A stretch of DNA of 64,000 nucleotides from Motacilla alba alba (lineage: Eukaryota; Chordata; Aves; Passeriformes; Motacillidae): assembly GCF_015832195.1 (NCBI RefSeq), contig NC_052031.1, positions 14,509,850 through 14,573,849 of the forward strand, given 5' to 3'. The notes beneath the pieces were generated by a model, which searched no databases, had not been told where the DNA came from, and saw only the letters and a list, made by a program, of their open reading frames with translations. The position numbers and the translations under genes were made by a program. Shown here in pieces: positions 51,001 to 63,360 of the stretch. The number at the start of each line of letters is the position of its first letter. Within the stretch, counting starts at the first letter, position 1.

Positions 51001-52906
51001 TGTCAGGAATATTCATGAAGTACGACATCAGTTCACTTATGGTGACAGTGACAGAAGAACACATGCCTTTTTGGCAGTTCTTAGTGAGGCTCTGTGGCAT
51101 TATTGGTGGAATTTTTTCAACTACAGGTGATTATCAGTGCCTTCCTTCTCAAGTTCTATCACTTTTTTTTAATCATGGTGATTGCTATGGATGAGTTACA
51201 GGGAGTCCTATTAATAGGTTTAAGACAAAGTGCTCGTTTGTGTGCGTTGAAATGTGCCATGAAGGCTACTCAGTTTTGGTGTCCCAATATGGTATTTCTG
51301 GTGTTCTAAGGGCCATTTGTTTCCTTTTTGGTAACTATAGCAAAGTTAATTTACTTCTGGAAGAGCAAGGCTCTATCTGTCTATAGATACATAGATATCT
51401 GTGTATGTGTGTACACACACGCACATACTGATATTCCTTGTATTTCCTATTGTTGGGATCCAATAATTAAACCAGTGACAAAAGTTGAGATAAAATTTCC
51501 ATCTGAAGTAATTGGGAAGATTTTCCTTGTCAATGTACTGCTGGATTTGCTTCATCAAAGAAAGTAAAGTAAGTTGAAAAGGCACAATTCACTTACTGGT
51601 CAAGACATAATAGAGAGTCTGGATTATGAGTTATTTCTTTCCTTGGCTCTCACTGGAAGAGAGCTCAGTAAAGAGGCTTCAAACTATGAGCTGCTTTTCA
51701 AAGTAGATATTTCTGTCCCACACAATGTATTTTCACCCATGAAAGCTGGCAGTGGGAATTAACATTTACTTGGTAGCTTTGCTTTCTTGATGCATTTCAG
51801 AATGTTAGAATTCTCGCCTGCCCTGCCTTTGATATATCTGTTCTTCATGTTAATTTCTCTTAATTATTTTATGTATGGGTTTACTGCACTGTGTCCTGTC
51901 TAAGTATGGTACATGGCTTTGTTGCAATGCTTCCATAAATAATACATTTTTACTACTGGTGACAATTTAAATCTTGTTTGATGTTGCAGGAATTTTACAT
52001 GGCTTTGGAAGGTTTGTAGCAGAAATTATTTTTTGCCGTTTCAGACTGGGCTCTTACAGATCCACATCGGTAAGGAGAATTAAGTTTTTCTCTAAGTGAT
52101 ACAGCTGAGGATGGATGATAAGGACAACTTTGGGACTTGGTCCCAGTAGAATTTAAGATATTTGCAATAGACCCTCCCCTTGACATGCATATTAGCAGAG
52201 ATTCAACAGCTTTTAAAAATAGCTGGAAAACTTAAAACATAAGGAAGCAGAGTTCTCTAACAAACTGAATTAATGCAGCTGTGTCTCTTAGATGTCTTAC
52301 ATTCTCTTCACTGTCCTTACTATATTCTTTTTATTTTCATATTGCTCAAAAAATTACATGTTTCTCAGGTCTGGTCGGTCTACCTGTCCTGGTTTTGGTT
52401 TCACATCTCCTTTTGCTTGGCCCACACACTGAAGAGGAGGCACTGTGTGCTGGAGGGGTTCAGTGGTGCTGCTTATTGTTCTGCAGGCTCCTGCCAAGCA
52501 GCATGAAAAAGCTGAGCCTTCACCTTTCCCTTCTTTAGGCAATAAGAGAATTGCTTCTCTAGCAGCTACTTGATTTTACATCACTTTTATTTTTTCCCAT
52601 TTAAGCCTGTAGATACCTTTGAGACCTCTGCCTTTCTCTCAAATTTGATTGAAGTTTTCCAGCTGTGAGTGAGGAGAGAGGAAAGAAGGCAACCAAATTT
52701 GTGTAATATTTCTGTGAGAGGCCGGGTAAAAAGTATCCAGGAAATGCGCAAGGATAAAGAAATGCATGGTTTTGAGGAGGGAGAGTGGAGATTCTGTTTC
52801 TGGTCAAGCCATTAATAACACCTTGTTTTTCTTTCACCAGGTTCCCCTTCCTGATGGCCACACAAGCAACCACTTACCTCTAATTACAGAGAATAATACA
52901 CATTAG
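35921..52906 (+). CDS. ERGIC2: ERGIC2, complete coding sequence in 13 coding exons
   Basis: Endoplasmic reticulum-Golgi intermediate compartment protein 2, vertebrate counterpart of yeast Erv41. It pairs with ERGIC3 (Erv46-type) and cycles between ER and Golgi in COPII/COPI carriers. The thirteen coding exons total 1,134 nt, giving 377 residues plus stop; human ERGIC2 is also 377. Both termini match (MRRLNRKKT... and ...HLPL..ENNTH). Layout: short cytosolic N-terminus, first membrane segment about 34-55, a large lumenal domain with the NFS sequon at 212, second membrane segment about 311-337, and a short cytosolic tail. All junction phases agree and all donors are GT. No damage seen. Compared with human the only length changes are one residue lost and one gained in the tail. 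Confidence 0.97.
36087..36148. repeat. Local duplication of about 25 bp
   Basis: tggctagtccttgaaactag plus five bases occurs at 36,087 and again at 36,124, in ERGIC2 intron 2. No function apparent. Confidence 0.8.
38841..38949 (+). CDS. ERGIC2: ERGIC2 coding exon 2 (first membrane segment)
   Basis: 109 nt. Codes SLIAFTTIAFLTIMEFMVY, then RDTWMKYEYEVDKDF. Acceptor ctctgaccag, donor gtaaca. Confidence 0.96.
40160..40245. repeat. 50 bp tandem duplication containing CCAAT boxes
   Basis: aaaccaatggga[a/g]tgccc plus gaatattggcaaa occurs at 40,161 and 40,211. Each copy holds a CCAAT and an inverted ATTGG. In the ERGIC2 intron upstream of the exon at 40,458. Confidence 0.8.
40458..40504 (+). CDS. 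ERGIC2: ERGIC2 coding exon 3
   Basis: 47 nt. Codes KLRINIDITVAMRCQ with split codons at both ends. Acceptor tttctttacag, donor gtaagt. Too short for an ORF scan. Confidence 0.95.
41488..41558 (+). CDS. ERGIC2: ERGIC2 coding exon 4
   Basis: 71 nt. Codes VGADVLDLAETMVASADGLI and YEP. Acceptor taaaatag, donor gtaagt. Highly conserved with human. Confidence 0.96.
42125..42165 (+). CDS. ERGIC2: ERGIC2 coding exon 5
   Basis: 41 nt. Codes VPFELTPQQKELQ plus a split arginine codon. Acceptor tgtttcag, donor gtaaag. The least conserved exon of the gene against human. Confidence 0.93.
42881..42982 (+). CDS. ERGIC2: ERGIC2 coding exon 6
   Basis: 102 nt. Codes MLQLIQSRLQEEHSLQDVIF and KSAFKSASTALPP. 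Acceptor aatctttag, donor gtaaga. Confidence 0.96.
44441..44536 (+). CDS. ERGIC2: ERGIC2 coding exon 7 (lumenal domain)
   Basis: 96 nt. Codes SPDACRIHGHLYVNKVAGNF and HITVG, the opening of the COPII-coated ERV domain. Acceptor tttaaacag, donor gtatgt. Confidence 0.96.
45129..45144. repeat. (AT)n microsatellite
   Basis: Short AT dinucleotide run in the ERGIC2 intron before the exon at 45,300. Confidence 0.9.
45300..45355 (+). CDS. ERGIC2: ERGIC2 coding exon 8 (lumenal domain)
   Basis: 56 nt. Codes AIPHPRGHAHLAALVSHE with split codons at both ends. Acceptor tttcttcag, donor gtaagt. Confidence 0.96.
46314..46412 (+). CDS. ERGIC2: ERGIC2 coding exon 9 (lumenal domain)
   Basis: 99 nt. Codes YNFSHRIDHLSFGELIPGII and NPLDGTEKIASD; contains the N-glycosylation sequon NFS at residue 212. 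Acceptor tgtctttcag, donor gtaagt. Confidence 0.96.
47562..47659 (+). CDS. ERGIC2: ERGIC2 coding exon 10 (lumenal domain)
   Basis: 98 nt. Codes NQMFQYFITVVPTKLHTYKI and SAETHQFSVTER. Acceptor ttcttctag, donor gtaagt; ends in phase 0. Confidence 0.96.
50415..50470 (+). mobile_element. CR1 LINE 3' tail remnant
   Basis: The sequence aagtgccttccaatctgata followed by ttctatgatt is the typical CR1 3' end. A short, old fragment in the ERGIC2 intron before the exon at 50,964. Confidence 0.5.
50964..51126 (+). CDS. ERGIC2: ERGIC2 coding exon 11 (second membrane segment)
   Basis: 163 nt, residues 276-329. Codes HAAGSHGVSGIFMKYDISSL, then EEHMPFWQFLVRLCGIIGG and IFSTT; the FMKYD motif and following membrane segment are family hallmarks. 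Acceptor tttctttcag, donor gtgatt. Confidence 0.97.
51990..52069 (+). CDS. ERGIC2: ERGIC2 coding exon 12
   Basis: 80 nt. Codes ILHGFGRFVAEIIFCRFRLG and SYRSTS. It completes the second membrane segment and starts the cytosolic tail. Acceptor gatgttgcag, donor gtaagg. Confidence 0.95.
52841..52906 (+). CDS. ERGIC2: ERGIC2 last coding exon with stop
   Basis: 66 nt of coding sequence: VPLPDGHTSNHLPLITENNT then H and TAG at 52,904. Acceptor tctttcaccag. The C-terminus matches the human NHLPL..ENNTH end. Confidence 0.96.
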   Translation, partial: VPLPDGHTSNHLPLITENNTH

Positions 52907-54289
52907 CCTCCTGAGAAAATTTTTTTCTTCCTGCCTGATACAGACTTTTTTATAATAAAGAAAACATTGTGCAATATCCTGAGACAGTGCTGATGGGCAG
53001 CAAAAATTGGAGCCTTTACAAAAAAAAAACCAACCTCCAACAAAACAATTTGTGTAACTTTTTGTCTTTGAGTGCACGTGGAGACATAGGAAATTGTGAG
53101 ACCAGTGAGGTGGATGATCTTCTGGAGAGCGAAGGAGTGCTGCTGCTAATGCAGTATTCGTGGTTGAGCTGAACGTCTTTTGTGGTGGCTGCCCGTGACC
53201 ACTGAAGCATCTTAGTGATGCCTGGGGAGGCTGCAGGCCCCAAGGAGAAAAGAGTACAAGTGGGATGTGTGGAAGGGCTAGTAGCAGCCACAGAGCTGGA
53301 ATTTCTTTTAAGTGTGCAAATGAGGGATTGGCTTTTCTTGGTTTTTTATAATGCTGGGGCTCAGGGCTAAGATGTCTTTCATACAGCTGGAGAGCAATCC
53401 TAGAAAATCCTGAAGAAGATGGGAACAAGAGAGTAAGTAAGGTGGAGCCCAAGCTGTGATGTTGGTCACAACAGCTGCCTTTGTGCAGCCCCACCATTCC
53501 TTAGTGGAAGAAACATGGAGCAGAGGAGTTCCTCTGTGTTTCCACACAGCACTGTGCCAGCACCGAGAGTGTCACTTCTGGCATTGGTGCAGAAGTGCTC
53601 AAGGACTCCAAGAATGCGTGCCAGCCTGGACAGCTTTTGGACTTGGAATAAGAAGCCCTTTAAGTAAGGCATTTGACTGTGCTCTTGATAGAAAGCAAGA
53701 CTTCCTAGTAAAAAAGTCAGGAAATCTTTGTATGCCTCTTTCTTGGTAAAGAAATTGCTCTGATGCAATCTTTGTTGTAGCTGTGCTGCTCATGTGGGAG
53801 CCAAGGGAGCATCCACATCCTGGAAATGGAGAGGGGAAGAGAGAAGGGGGCAAGAAGCTGCCAGTTCAGGCTGGTTGGGAGGTCTGTTAGGCCAGGCACG
53901 GAGTGTGGAGCTGGTAGTAGGTGACTTCAGGGAATCTGAATCGTATTGCTGCAGACAGGTGATGAGACAGGATCTGCAGAACTAATCGATGCTGTTCATT
54001 AAGGTGTTTGTAAATTTAATGAAGAGAGCAATATTGTATTGTAAATAGGCTACTGAGAAAGAATGTTATTAATGCAAATGGTGCTTTGAGAAATGGAACA
54101 TCATGTTACTGCTGAACTACTGGTATATACCTGTGGTTGAACAGTTACTTCACCAGTGTAAAAAATTATTAATATGATTCCTTCTCAGCAAAATTGATTT
54201 AAAAATATGTTAGAAGATGATGCTGATCCTGGCCTTACTCACCACGGAATTAATATTTTAATTAAGAGGACTAATTGCAGAAAAATAAA
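52907..54289 (+). other. ERGIC2: Probable ERGIC2 3' UTR with polyadenylation signals
   Basis: AATAAA occurs at 52,954 (48 nt after the stop) and at 54,284, so a short and a long 3' UTR are possible. Which signal is used cannot be told from sequence. A 205-codon antisense open frame (52,880-53,497) overlaps this stretch and is judged spurious. Confidence 0.5.
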
Positions 54290-57200
54290 AATCTCTGTGG
54301 CATTGTCAGATTTTGCTGACTTTCATTAATGAACTTTCTAGGACATTTGATGATGTCTAGGACTTTGATGAGCTTAGTGTTAATAACACAGCTGATTTGC
54401 TATGCAAAGGGAAGGGCTTCCTAAAAAGAAATGAAATAGTAAATAAAATGTGGGAAATAAGGAAAGACTTTTGTTGAATTTGGCTATTGAGAAAAAAGTT
54501 CAAGGAAGCTGGGTCCTTGGGGATGACAGCCAGGTTTGAGGTTTTCTCTTTTGTGCTTTGTCTTTTTAACATTGATTAATCAAACTCCAGCAGCTTGAGA
54601 AACTCTTTGGTTCCCATTTCTCTTTGGCATTTCCTTCTGAGGTTTCTTTCCTACTTCTGCTGAGACTGGTTCTTCTTTGGGCTTTTCCTAACACTTGTTT
54701 CTTATCTGCCTGGAACAGACTGTACTGGTGGGAGAGACTGATCTCAATTGACTTTCTGTAGCAGAACTTTAAATGTTTTCTATTCTCACATAAAAGAGCC
54801 AAGCAGTTTTATGTGTCTTAAATCCTTGTGTGGCATATTCATGTTGTTTTATCTAAAAAAAGCTTGTGTGAGGGCTGGTTGCTGATGGAAGAAAATTTAT
54901 GATCAGATGTGAGGTGCTGCATTGCAAAGTGAATGCAGGATCAGTTTGACCCTGTGCTGTTTGCTTTCTCTCCACAGCAGGTTTGGTAGTTGGAGCAGTA
55001 CTGCTGACCCTGGTAGCATGTGTTGTCAGCACCTTAACCAGCAGGTGCAGGGAAGTCCTGGAGGAAATAATAGTTTATTGCAGGGACTTTCTTTTGGGTA
55101 ACATTTATTTGCATTATACAAAAGTGAGTATAGGAAGAAAAAATGGAAGGAATGGGTGTCCCAAGGGAAACAGAAGCCCAGAGGTTTATGTGATGTGTGT
55201 TTTCTGAAAGGGGGATAGCAGATGAAAATACTTCTTTTGGGGTTAGGAAGGATGGTCAAAATTATGTGTTTTTATCCTTAGCTCTTACACGATGGTGAAG
55301 AGAGAGAGCCCAGGGGAAGACAGTTTTGACCTTTATCAGATTTGTTCACAGCACACCATTTGCACACTGGTGTGTGTCTGGCCAGCAGCTCTTCCCCACT
55401 GCTAGTGGGGTGGTTTGGGTTGTGTCCCGCTGCTGCCCTGCTCCCCCAGGGAGAGGCTGTGCTAGCAGAGCCCTGTCACCGTGCCTGCCTCTGAGACCTG
55501 GAGTGCTGTGCCTGTGTGGGGGTGTTCCCTGGGGCCCTTGAGTGCACCCCAGTGTTGTGGGAAGCTGGTGCCAGACCCAAGGGGTGGGGAGGAGATGGGA
55601 GCAGTGACAGTTTTATGGCTCAAGGGGAAGCACCAATCTGGGTTTTTAACAGAACAGACATCTTAGGCCATGTCACCTGCAAGCCCGCACCACACAGCAT
55701 TGACAAGAAGTTACTATAAAATCTCTGGGTTATGACAATACTTCCTGGGTGTGTTTCAGAAAAGGTTTCTGATTAGAGAAAGGAAAAGGCAAGACTGTAG
55801 CCATCCCTGGCACTGCAGGAGTCCCTCAGTAAGGAGTTACTGCTTTATGGTACAGCAGAAGGTGGGATGAGATTTCAGTGTACAGGGAGGTTGTTGGGGC
55901 AGGTACCTGCTCTGTGGAGAGGGCAGCAAAAGCAAACTGGCAGGGCAGAGACAGGCTGTGATCAAAACCTGCGGCTGTGAGAGAGAACATCGGCAGAAAA
56001 ATTGATCGTGAGCTGAGAGAAGGGGTAAATGAATGTAACTTACAATAATAATAGTGCTTCTAGGTGAGCGTGCTGTGCTCTTGAGTTGTGCGAGGGGCTG
56101 CGGTGGGTGTGGGTGGGCAGTGTGACAGGGAGGCTGTGGGAGTCAGGCTGGCATGGATGCCACTGCACTTCATGGCTGCCATCTTTCTTACCACCTCTTT
56201 TGTGCATTGGTGCCTACTGCAGGACACAGCACAAGAACACAGTGAAGTGGGTATAGGAATGGAAATTTCTCTACTTCAGGCTCTTTTCATTCTTTTCCCT
56301 GACTTTTCTAGCAGATGTTCTGGAACTCTTGCTAGTAGAGAGATGGGGAGGAAATGAATGTCTGTCTGTAGCTGGAAAGGGATTAGGTTAAGAGATGTAG
56401 CAGGCATTTTTTAAAAAAGCAAACCCAAGCTGCTTTCCCCTGAAATTCTCATCCTAGAAATAGGTAAGTAATTTGAAAGAGAATTCAGCTCTTTCCCTCT
56501 CAGAAGCTCTGTGGTGGGGACCTTTACTGCAGGTATGGGGCTCAGCCTTTCTCTGCAGCCGCTGCCTCTGTCTGGGGTGGCTGTTTGGGGTGTCCATGGC
56601 AGTACAGGGACATGTGCTGCTGAAATCAGTCCTGCATGGAACTGAGCAACGACCTTCCTTCCTGCCCTGTGCAGGATCTTTTTAAGCTTTTCAGGGACTG
56701 ATTTGACAAACCAAGCCCTGAGTAGAGGGCGTAGTTGCTTAGGAAGGGTCAGAGGCAGATTATATTTGGTGTATAAATGCAGCTGTGATTGACTGAACAG
56801 ACAAAACCAAGGTCAGGGAGGCAGCTGTTGCCTCGTCCTTTTGCTATTGAGTTCTCTGTGAGAGGATCTGTTGCTAAGGATGTCTTGTGTAATGATGCAG
56901 TGACCCTGAAGCAGGAGGGTCACATCTCCGGTGGCACTGATAATACTACAGCTCTTTGCTCCCTATTTCTTCAGAGGCAGCCAAATGCTGCAGCTTTCTT
57001 CTGGGGAGTTGGGAAAGGAGAACAGCTTGTTTGGGTATGCTTGCTAAGACCTCTGTTTTTAAAAGGCACCCCTGAAGCTGGGGTTTATTTGCACCTTCCT
57101 TATTCAGATTGGTGCAATGATACTTCTTGTAAAGAGTTTTTTTTTTTTTTTTTTCTGCCAGTGCTCAGTGAATGCAAATTATGTCTGATATTTGGTCTTG

Positions 57201-58950
57201 GCAGTGGACCTGCTAGTTAGAGAAAATGTCCATGCTTGCAATATAAAGTTAATATTTAGTAATTAATGCTTGAAGAAGCCTTAAGGGACTTTGCCTACTG
57301 CCTTTTGTGCACTGGCAAGGGTTTGATGGTGCAGGTCTGTCCACCTTGAACACTTTGCTAGAGCACTGGCATGCATTTGAGCTGACTTACTTAAAAGCAT
57401 GTGAAATACTTCATATTTTGTGCCATAGCTTAGCATCATTTCCAAAGCATTTCTGGTTGCTGCTGGCCCAGGAGAAAGGCAGTGTTACCTTTCCCTGTCT
57501 TCCACAGGAGTTTTGTGAGAGCTAGTACATGAATTAATCAAAACATGAACCTTCAAGGCTGGGTAGTGCAGCCTCCCCTGGGTGAGAGCTGAAGGCGTGC
57601 TCTGAAAACATGTGTTTCTGTGGTGCTTCCACTTACCAAAATTCAAGCAAAATCTCATTGTGGCTTGGTTTGGGTTTGTTGGGGTTGGTTTGTTTGTTTT
57701 GCTTTGCATATATACATAGAAATATTCAGAGTTGCAGGACCAGTAATTTGATTTGTCAAAAATGAAACAGAAAGCCAGACTGGTTTGGGGTCAGGAGGAC
57801 CCTGGTGTGGTTTGGGGACAAGAGGCCCTGACAAACAGCTGCTGGCCAGGGTGGCCAGCAAAGCAGATTTCAGATTCTTTCAGCAGGACCAGTTGCTCTG
57901 CAGCAGCTGCTTCTGAGTCCCTGCAGAGCCCAGGTGTTTGTGTCTCTTGCTGGGTTTAGCTGTAATAGCCATAAAAATGGAACTGAAAGGGTTTAGAGTT
58001 GTTGGGTTTTACCCCTTGAAAATTTTCCTGTAATTACAAGGTGAGAGTGTATTTTGCCATGATTGTCTCGTTGTAGAGTGCTCAGCACGTAGGACTATTT
58101 TGGAAAAAAAAAAAAAAGCAGGGGGAGCTGAGTTTTGACTCATGGATAACATTTGAAAATTACTGTTTACCAAAGCTTAATTTCCTGGCTGGTGGATGGT
58201 TATTAAATGTGACTGTGAACAACTGTGGCATTTAAACTGAGCTGGGCCACTGCACAGGGCAGGGTGGCCCCAGCCTTTGGCTCCACATGCATCTGCTGCT
58301 GCTGTTGCTGTGCTTCAGCTGGTAGTGTGGGCTCTAGTGGGCACCTCTCCTTGAAGTTTAGAAATTCGCTTTGCAAACTTTGAACTTCATTGGAGTAATA
58401 GGAAGCTCATTAAACCTTTACTTATGCATATGCGGTTTAACAGCATCCTTTGAGTTTCACTTGAACCTGATGGTGCTTGACTAATGCAAAGGAGTGGTCA
58501 CTGTAGCAGTCTCTGGAGGCTTGTGGAGAGAGAAAATACTTTTTACACGGGCAACATCACCTGAGGGGGAATGGACTGGCTTTCAGTCCTCCTCCAGCAG
58601 CACCTGAACCCACCCTCTGCGTGGCAAACTGCAGCCTCTGCTGCTGCTCATCCAAGGGCTCATAGCTTTGAGAGCGTCCTCTAGCTTTTAAAAAATACTT
58701 ATTTCATGTGATCTCTGAGGATACTGGTATGAAGTTGTCATTTCTGGGCCTCAGCCTTAGCTCAGTTGATTTAAAGTCCAAATTGCAGAGCCCAGGAGCC
58801 TGGCAGATGGTGGCAGGGGTGGATGTTTCTTGTAATTCCGTAGAAAACAGATGTTTTCAAGGCAACTGCAGAGGTGTCGTGGCAATAAAAAGCAGAAGCG
58901 AGACTCTCCGACCTTACGCTGGTGTATTTATAGTGAAAAGTGTCAGCTGT
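54290..58950. other. Intergenic, no gene recognised
   Basis: No conserved coding block or clear transposon seen. There is a poly-T run at 57,137-57,154 and generally unstructured sequence. FAR2, the neighbour of ERGIC2 in human, was looked for on the minus strand and not found. Confidence 0.5.
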
Positions 58951-58959
58951 TTCCGTCGC

Positions 58960-59560
58960 CGCTCCATGGGTCACTGTCCGTGGCCTGTCGCACCTCGCTG
59001 TGTCCTCAGGGCACGATGGTGCTGTGCGGGCTGGGCGCCGCCGGGACCCGAGCAGGGGAGGAGGCGGCGCTGCGTGTGCGGGGCGAGCCCGTCAGCTGCG
59101 GCGCTGCTCCCGGCCTCTGCGCGGGGCTCACCGGGGCCTCTCCCTCCCTGCTGGGCCTGCTTGTGGCTCCCCCTTCGCTTAACAAGGGAGTTTGCCGTGG
59201 AGGGCTGTGTCCCCTTCGCAGCCCCGCTGAACAGTTCTGCAGAGGCGAGCTGCTGCAGGGCCGGGGCGCCCCAGACAGGGAGCCGTGCCCGGGGCAGGCC
59301 GGGCGGCTCTGGCACGGGGGGCGTTGGCGCAGGAGGCGCTGGCAGCTCCCGCTGGGATGCAGCCCCATGTCGCTGGAGGGGATTCCAGCCTGCTCGCTCC
59401 TGCCCAGTCACCCTTGAGCACCAGGCGCCGTTCGGCCGCGTTTTCTGCCCGACCTCGCCGCTGGGACGGCCCTGAGGGGATCCGTGAGGCGGCACCGGCA
59501 GCACCAAAGGCGGGCCCCGGGCCCCGCAGCGCTGCCGGCTCGGCTGCTCAGCGCTGACGC
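58960..59560. promoter_or_regulatory. Moderately CpG-rich stretch, possible CpG island
   Basis: GC-rich with many CpGs against an AT-rich background. Long open frames on both strands (for example 58,708-59,475) follow from the base composition and match no protein I know. A strong plus-strand splice acceptor (pyrimidine run then cctgcag) lies just downstream at 59,637, so it may start a transcript running right. Confidence 0.4.
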
Positions 59561-62500
59561 TGCCAGCTTCTGCTTGTTATTTATTTCTCTATCTCTCTTC
59601 TCCCCCTTGCTTTCTCTCCCGTCCCGCTTTCCTGCAGAATGGTTTCAGTGCTTCTCGGCTGGGTGGCAGCGGTGTCACAGCCCCTCAGCAGCGCCTGCCC
59701 CTCTCCCAGGCACAGCCGCGCCGTCAGGAGCCCGGGCCAGGACACGGCACGGGAAAAGCACGGAAAAAGGCACGGGAAAAAATGGTTCAGAAAAGGCAAA
59801 GCACTAAAATGGCCCCTAAATGGAGATTTAAATTTCTTTCCCTTCTTCTGTCTGCTTTAACTTTTCAGGTCAGTAACATTAATGGGCTGCGGTGAAGTGA
59901 AGTAAATAATCACGTACGCCAAAGACAGCGCATTGATTTTTAAGTCTCTCCTCACTAATTAGTGACAGCCTTTGTAGGGACTGACAGCAGCACTTAAACC
60001 TCTGGCAGCAGAAAGGCAAAGCAACACAGGAGAAAGGAAAAAAGAAAAGACCTTTGCTTGCTTTTTGACTTTCATCATGTTTTTACTAGAATCATTGTTA
60101 TGGTTTAAAAAAACTACTGTTTTTTTGAATAGATCTATAGGTGTATCATAAATTTGAATAACCTAAAAAAAAATAATTCCAGTTTACTGCTCAATCCAAA
60201 CAACCCATGTAAAAAGGTAGGTACCAGTCAGCATCGAAGTCACTGTAGGGGAAAAAGTTTTATCACCATTTAATAATTCTTGTAATCCTGCTACTTAATC
60301 GACCAAGGACCAGTCTAAGTATTGAGGAGTCTTGCTGTGGTGCCTAAAGCTTAAGGCACAGCTGTCCTCACAGTGCCTACACATCTCACAGGAGCAGCAA
60401 AGAACATTGCTGAAACTGTTAGAAATTTCACCTGGGTTCACTTCTAAATTTTTGGTAAATGAGGTTTTTCTTTGCTAACACAGCAATAACTAATACATCT
60501 TGTGGTTTCTTCCTCTTAAAACAATGAATTTTAAAATACAGATATGCAATAAGAATAATTCTCCATTTTCATGTGATTATGCTACTCTGTATTTAGAAAC
60601 TAATTCTTGCAAAGACACATGCCTGCCTAACAAAAAAAAAAAAAAAGAAAAAAAAAAAGAAAAAAAAAAAAAGAAAAGTGACCAAATAGTATGCTGGCAG
60701 CCAGTGAGTTATACCTGTTTAAAGGCCATGAAGAAGGCTTTATATAAGAGACTGTGCAGGTCAGTACAGTCCTGGGATGAGTTCATAATATGGATGAAGA
60801 ACTATTTGAGACAGAAATAACAGAATACTTGCTAGTTTTGATCAGGAAATTTGGTTCTCTTAAGGCAAGTAAGGGGAGATCTCTCCAGATATTTTTTAAA
60901 ATTAATGACAAAAGCCAGAAAGTAAGTGAGAAAAACTGTTCATATGCTTTTCTATTTGAAAGACTAATAGAAAAATATGACTGTTACTGTCTTTTCCTCA
61001 TTCACTAAGACTCATTGTTTTCCCTGACTACTTTCTCATGTCTCTGGTATCTGAAGCATTCATTGTAAAATGGATTATTTGTCTTGCAAATGCCCACGTT
61101 TGGGGGTTAAACCACACCTGAGAGGCCTCATTCCCTCTCCTCCCTTATGTGTCCCAGTTTTGCCCCAAAGTGGTGCATGAAGAAGTAATAGGGTAATAAT
61201 ATGGGACACTAGAGGCAGTGTGAGAGTTCAGAGGAATGCCAGGACATAATACCAAAAGTGCATTAAATCAGGCTGTGCAGCTTGTTTACAGTGGAGGGGA
61301 CAGGAACTGCTTGTAAAAGAAATGAGGTTAAAATTAATGACCAGGTGACTCTGCATATGTAATTCATCAGAGCAAGCAACCAATAAAAAAGAATTACTCT
61401 AATGAAAGTCAGTAGCACAGGAGGGGAAGGATGCTTTTAAAAAACCCCAACAGTATCCAATCAAGCATTCAGCTCCCTGTGTGTGTTTAGTCTCTTTGCC
61501 CTTAGGTTTAAACCCCAGTACCCTTTAGGGTAGTGAGGGACATGGGGTTACTCACTGTCCCAGCTCAGGTGTTCAGTCACACCACACCACACGCTTGTTT
61601 CCCATGAGCAAACAGGCTCTCTCTGAAGTAAGGGTTATCTGTTTTCACGTGATGGGTGTTATCCAAAGTATGCAAGAACTATATCTGACAGAACTTGTCC
61701 TCTTATGTGATCAGCTTCCACTGGTTTTCAAACAGCTCCACTGAAACCAGAGTGAACACAAAGTTATGGATTTTTTTCCTCTTTCTTCATAGTTTGTCAG
61801 TAGAGATATTTCTGGGAACAGGTTTCCTTACAGTGCAGGTTTCAATGGTGCTGTTCCTGCCCTTGGTGGCAGGTGCCAGCTGGGGAGGGGATGCCAGTCC
61901 GTGAGCGCTTCTAACAAGAAGCACCAACACAAGATGTTCTCTAAATATTTTCTTGCAGCACTATTTTTAGTATTTGGTGAGGATGCAGTGGGATCACTGT
62001 GCTCTGTGTGAATGAGCACTGTATTGATAAACAGTCCCCATGGGCTACCACCATGACAGAATTTTTCTCTCCAGCCACAGATAAATCAGCAGTGGCCAGC
62101 TGAGTTGGGTTTGCAGTGAGCTCCTGACTCTCTTTTGGCTGCTGTTTCTTTTGTTCTTTGCCCTCCCTGTAATACTGAATACATGACACAATCCAGTCTA
62201 TGGATCAATGTTATATCTTGGAGAGGTGAGGAATGACCACAGGGACAATTCTCCATACAGGTCACCTCCCATCTCTGGGAAAAACTGCAGGAACACCACG
62301 CAGAAGAAAAACAGGAAGGGAAAAGGGCTCAAGACCTGCACTGCAACAGAGCAGTGTGCAGCAGGAATGCAGCTGTGTCAGTAACACCTACAGAGCCAGG
62401 GGTTTGCATCATCCTGAAGGAATTAAGTGCCACAAGAGCTGCACTGAAAAGCCCCTCCTTAAAAATTCAATGATGAGAAAGTAGACTTACATTATTAACA

Positions 62501-63360
62501 AAGCACAGTTTTAATAGAAATGTTTAGGCTTGCATTTCAAAATGACTTACAAATAAATTTAATCACAATGCATATATTCTTTTCTTTTAAAAAAACCAAA
62601 CATATTAATTCTAATATAATATATATTTTCTGAGTTATAAAATCCCATATAAATAGCAAATTCTTCTCGGTACACAGATTACAAGAATTCATAGAAACTG
62701 GGATGCATATCTGAAAATAATCCTGAGTATGCACTCCACAACTGGCAGAAAATAGAACAATGCTAGAGTTGGACACAAGAAATGCTGTTGTCCCAGTATG
62801 TAATTTTCTTTAAAAAAAAAAACAAAAAAAACCCCAAAAAACCAAACCCCCCCAAAAAACCCCATCAAACAAAAAACTGAGAACTTTTTGGTTGCTCAAC
62901 CTTGTTTGGCTCCCTAGACTCAGGAATGGCTCTGGATGCTCCCCTCCCTGAGATTTTAGGAGCACCCTGCAGATTCTTCTGGTATCAAAAAAAGAAAACA
63001 GTGCCTGTCTTCAGGACAGAAATAAGGCACTTCCTTAGAGTAGGTCAGTGTGGGCTGCAAGCAGCAGCTTGGGCTTACAGCCAGAAAGCAGCAAAAAGTG
63101 ACTCTTGAATGATGATGTGTGGAAACAAATTTGGAAGAGGCAGCCACTTTTTACACTCCTCAAGGTTCCCCTGATTATCCCCCAAAACAACATAAATTCC
63201 AACAAGAATGAATAGGTGGAAACTTTGCATGTTAGAAAAATCAAAGCAGAAGTTCCCCTTTTTTAGAGTGAGGTAAGCAAACAAGCAAGTTGGACAAAGA
63301 GCAAGTCATAGCAGCATTGAGATCAGAGCGTTGACCCCGTGCTTTCTCTTCTCTCCTCAG
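59561..63360. other. Non-coding stretch with A-rich repeats
   Basis: Contains a strong acceptor at 59,637, a poly-A/AAG tract at 60,632-60,677 and an A/C-rich tract near 62,811-62,875. No recognisable exon. Confidence 0.5.

Noticed and set aside
52880..53497. 205-codon minus-strand open frame
   Set aside because: Overlaps the ERGIC2 last exon and 3' UTR in antisense and matches no known family; no promoter or splice context.
58708..59475. 255-codon plus-strand open frame
   Set aside because: Composition-driven frame crossing from AT-rich into CpG-rich DNA; no domain or family resemblance.
61096..61125. gggggttaaaccaca, resembling the terminal sequence of the ERVL-type LTR
   Set aside because: Only about 15 bases match and the adjoining sequence does not continue as an LTR.
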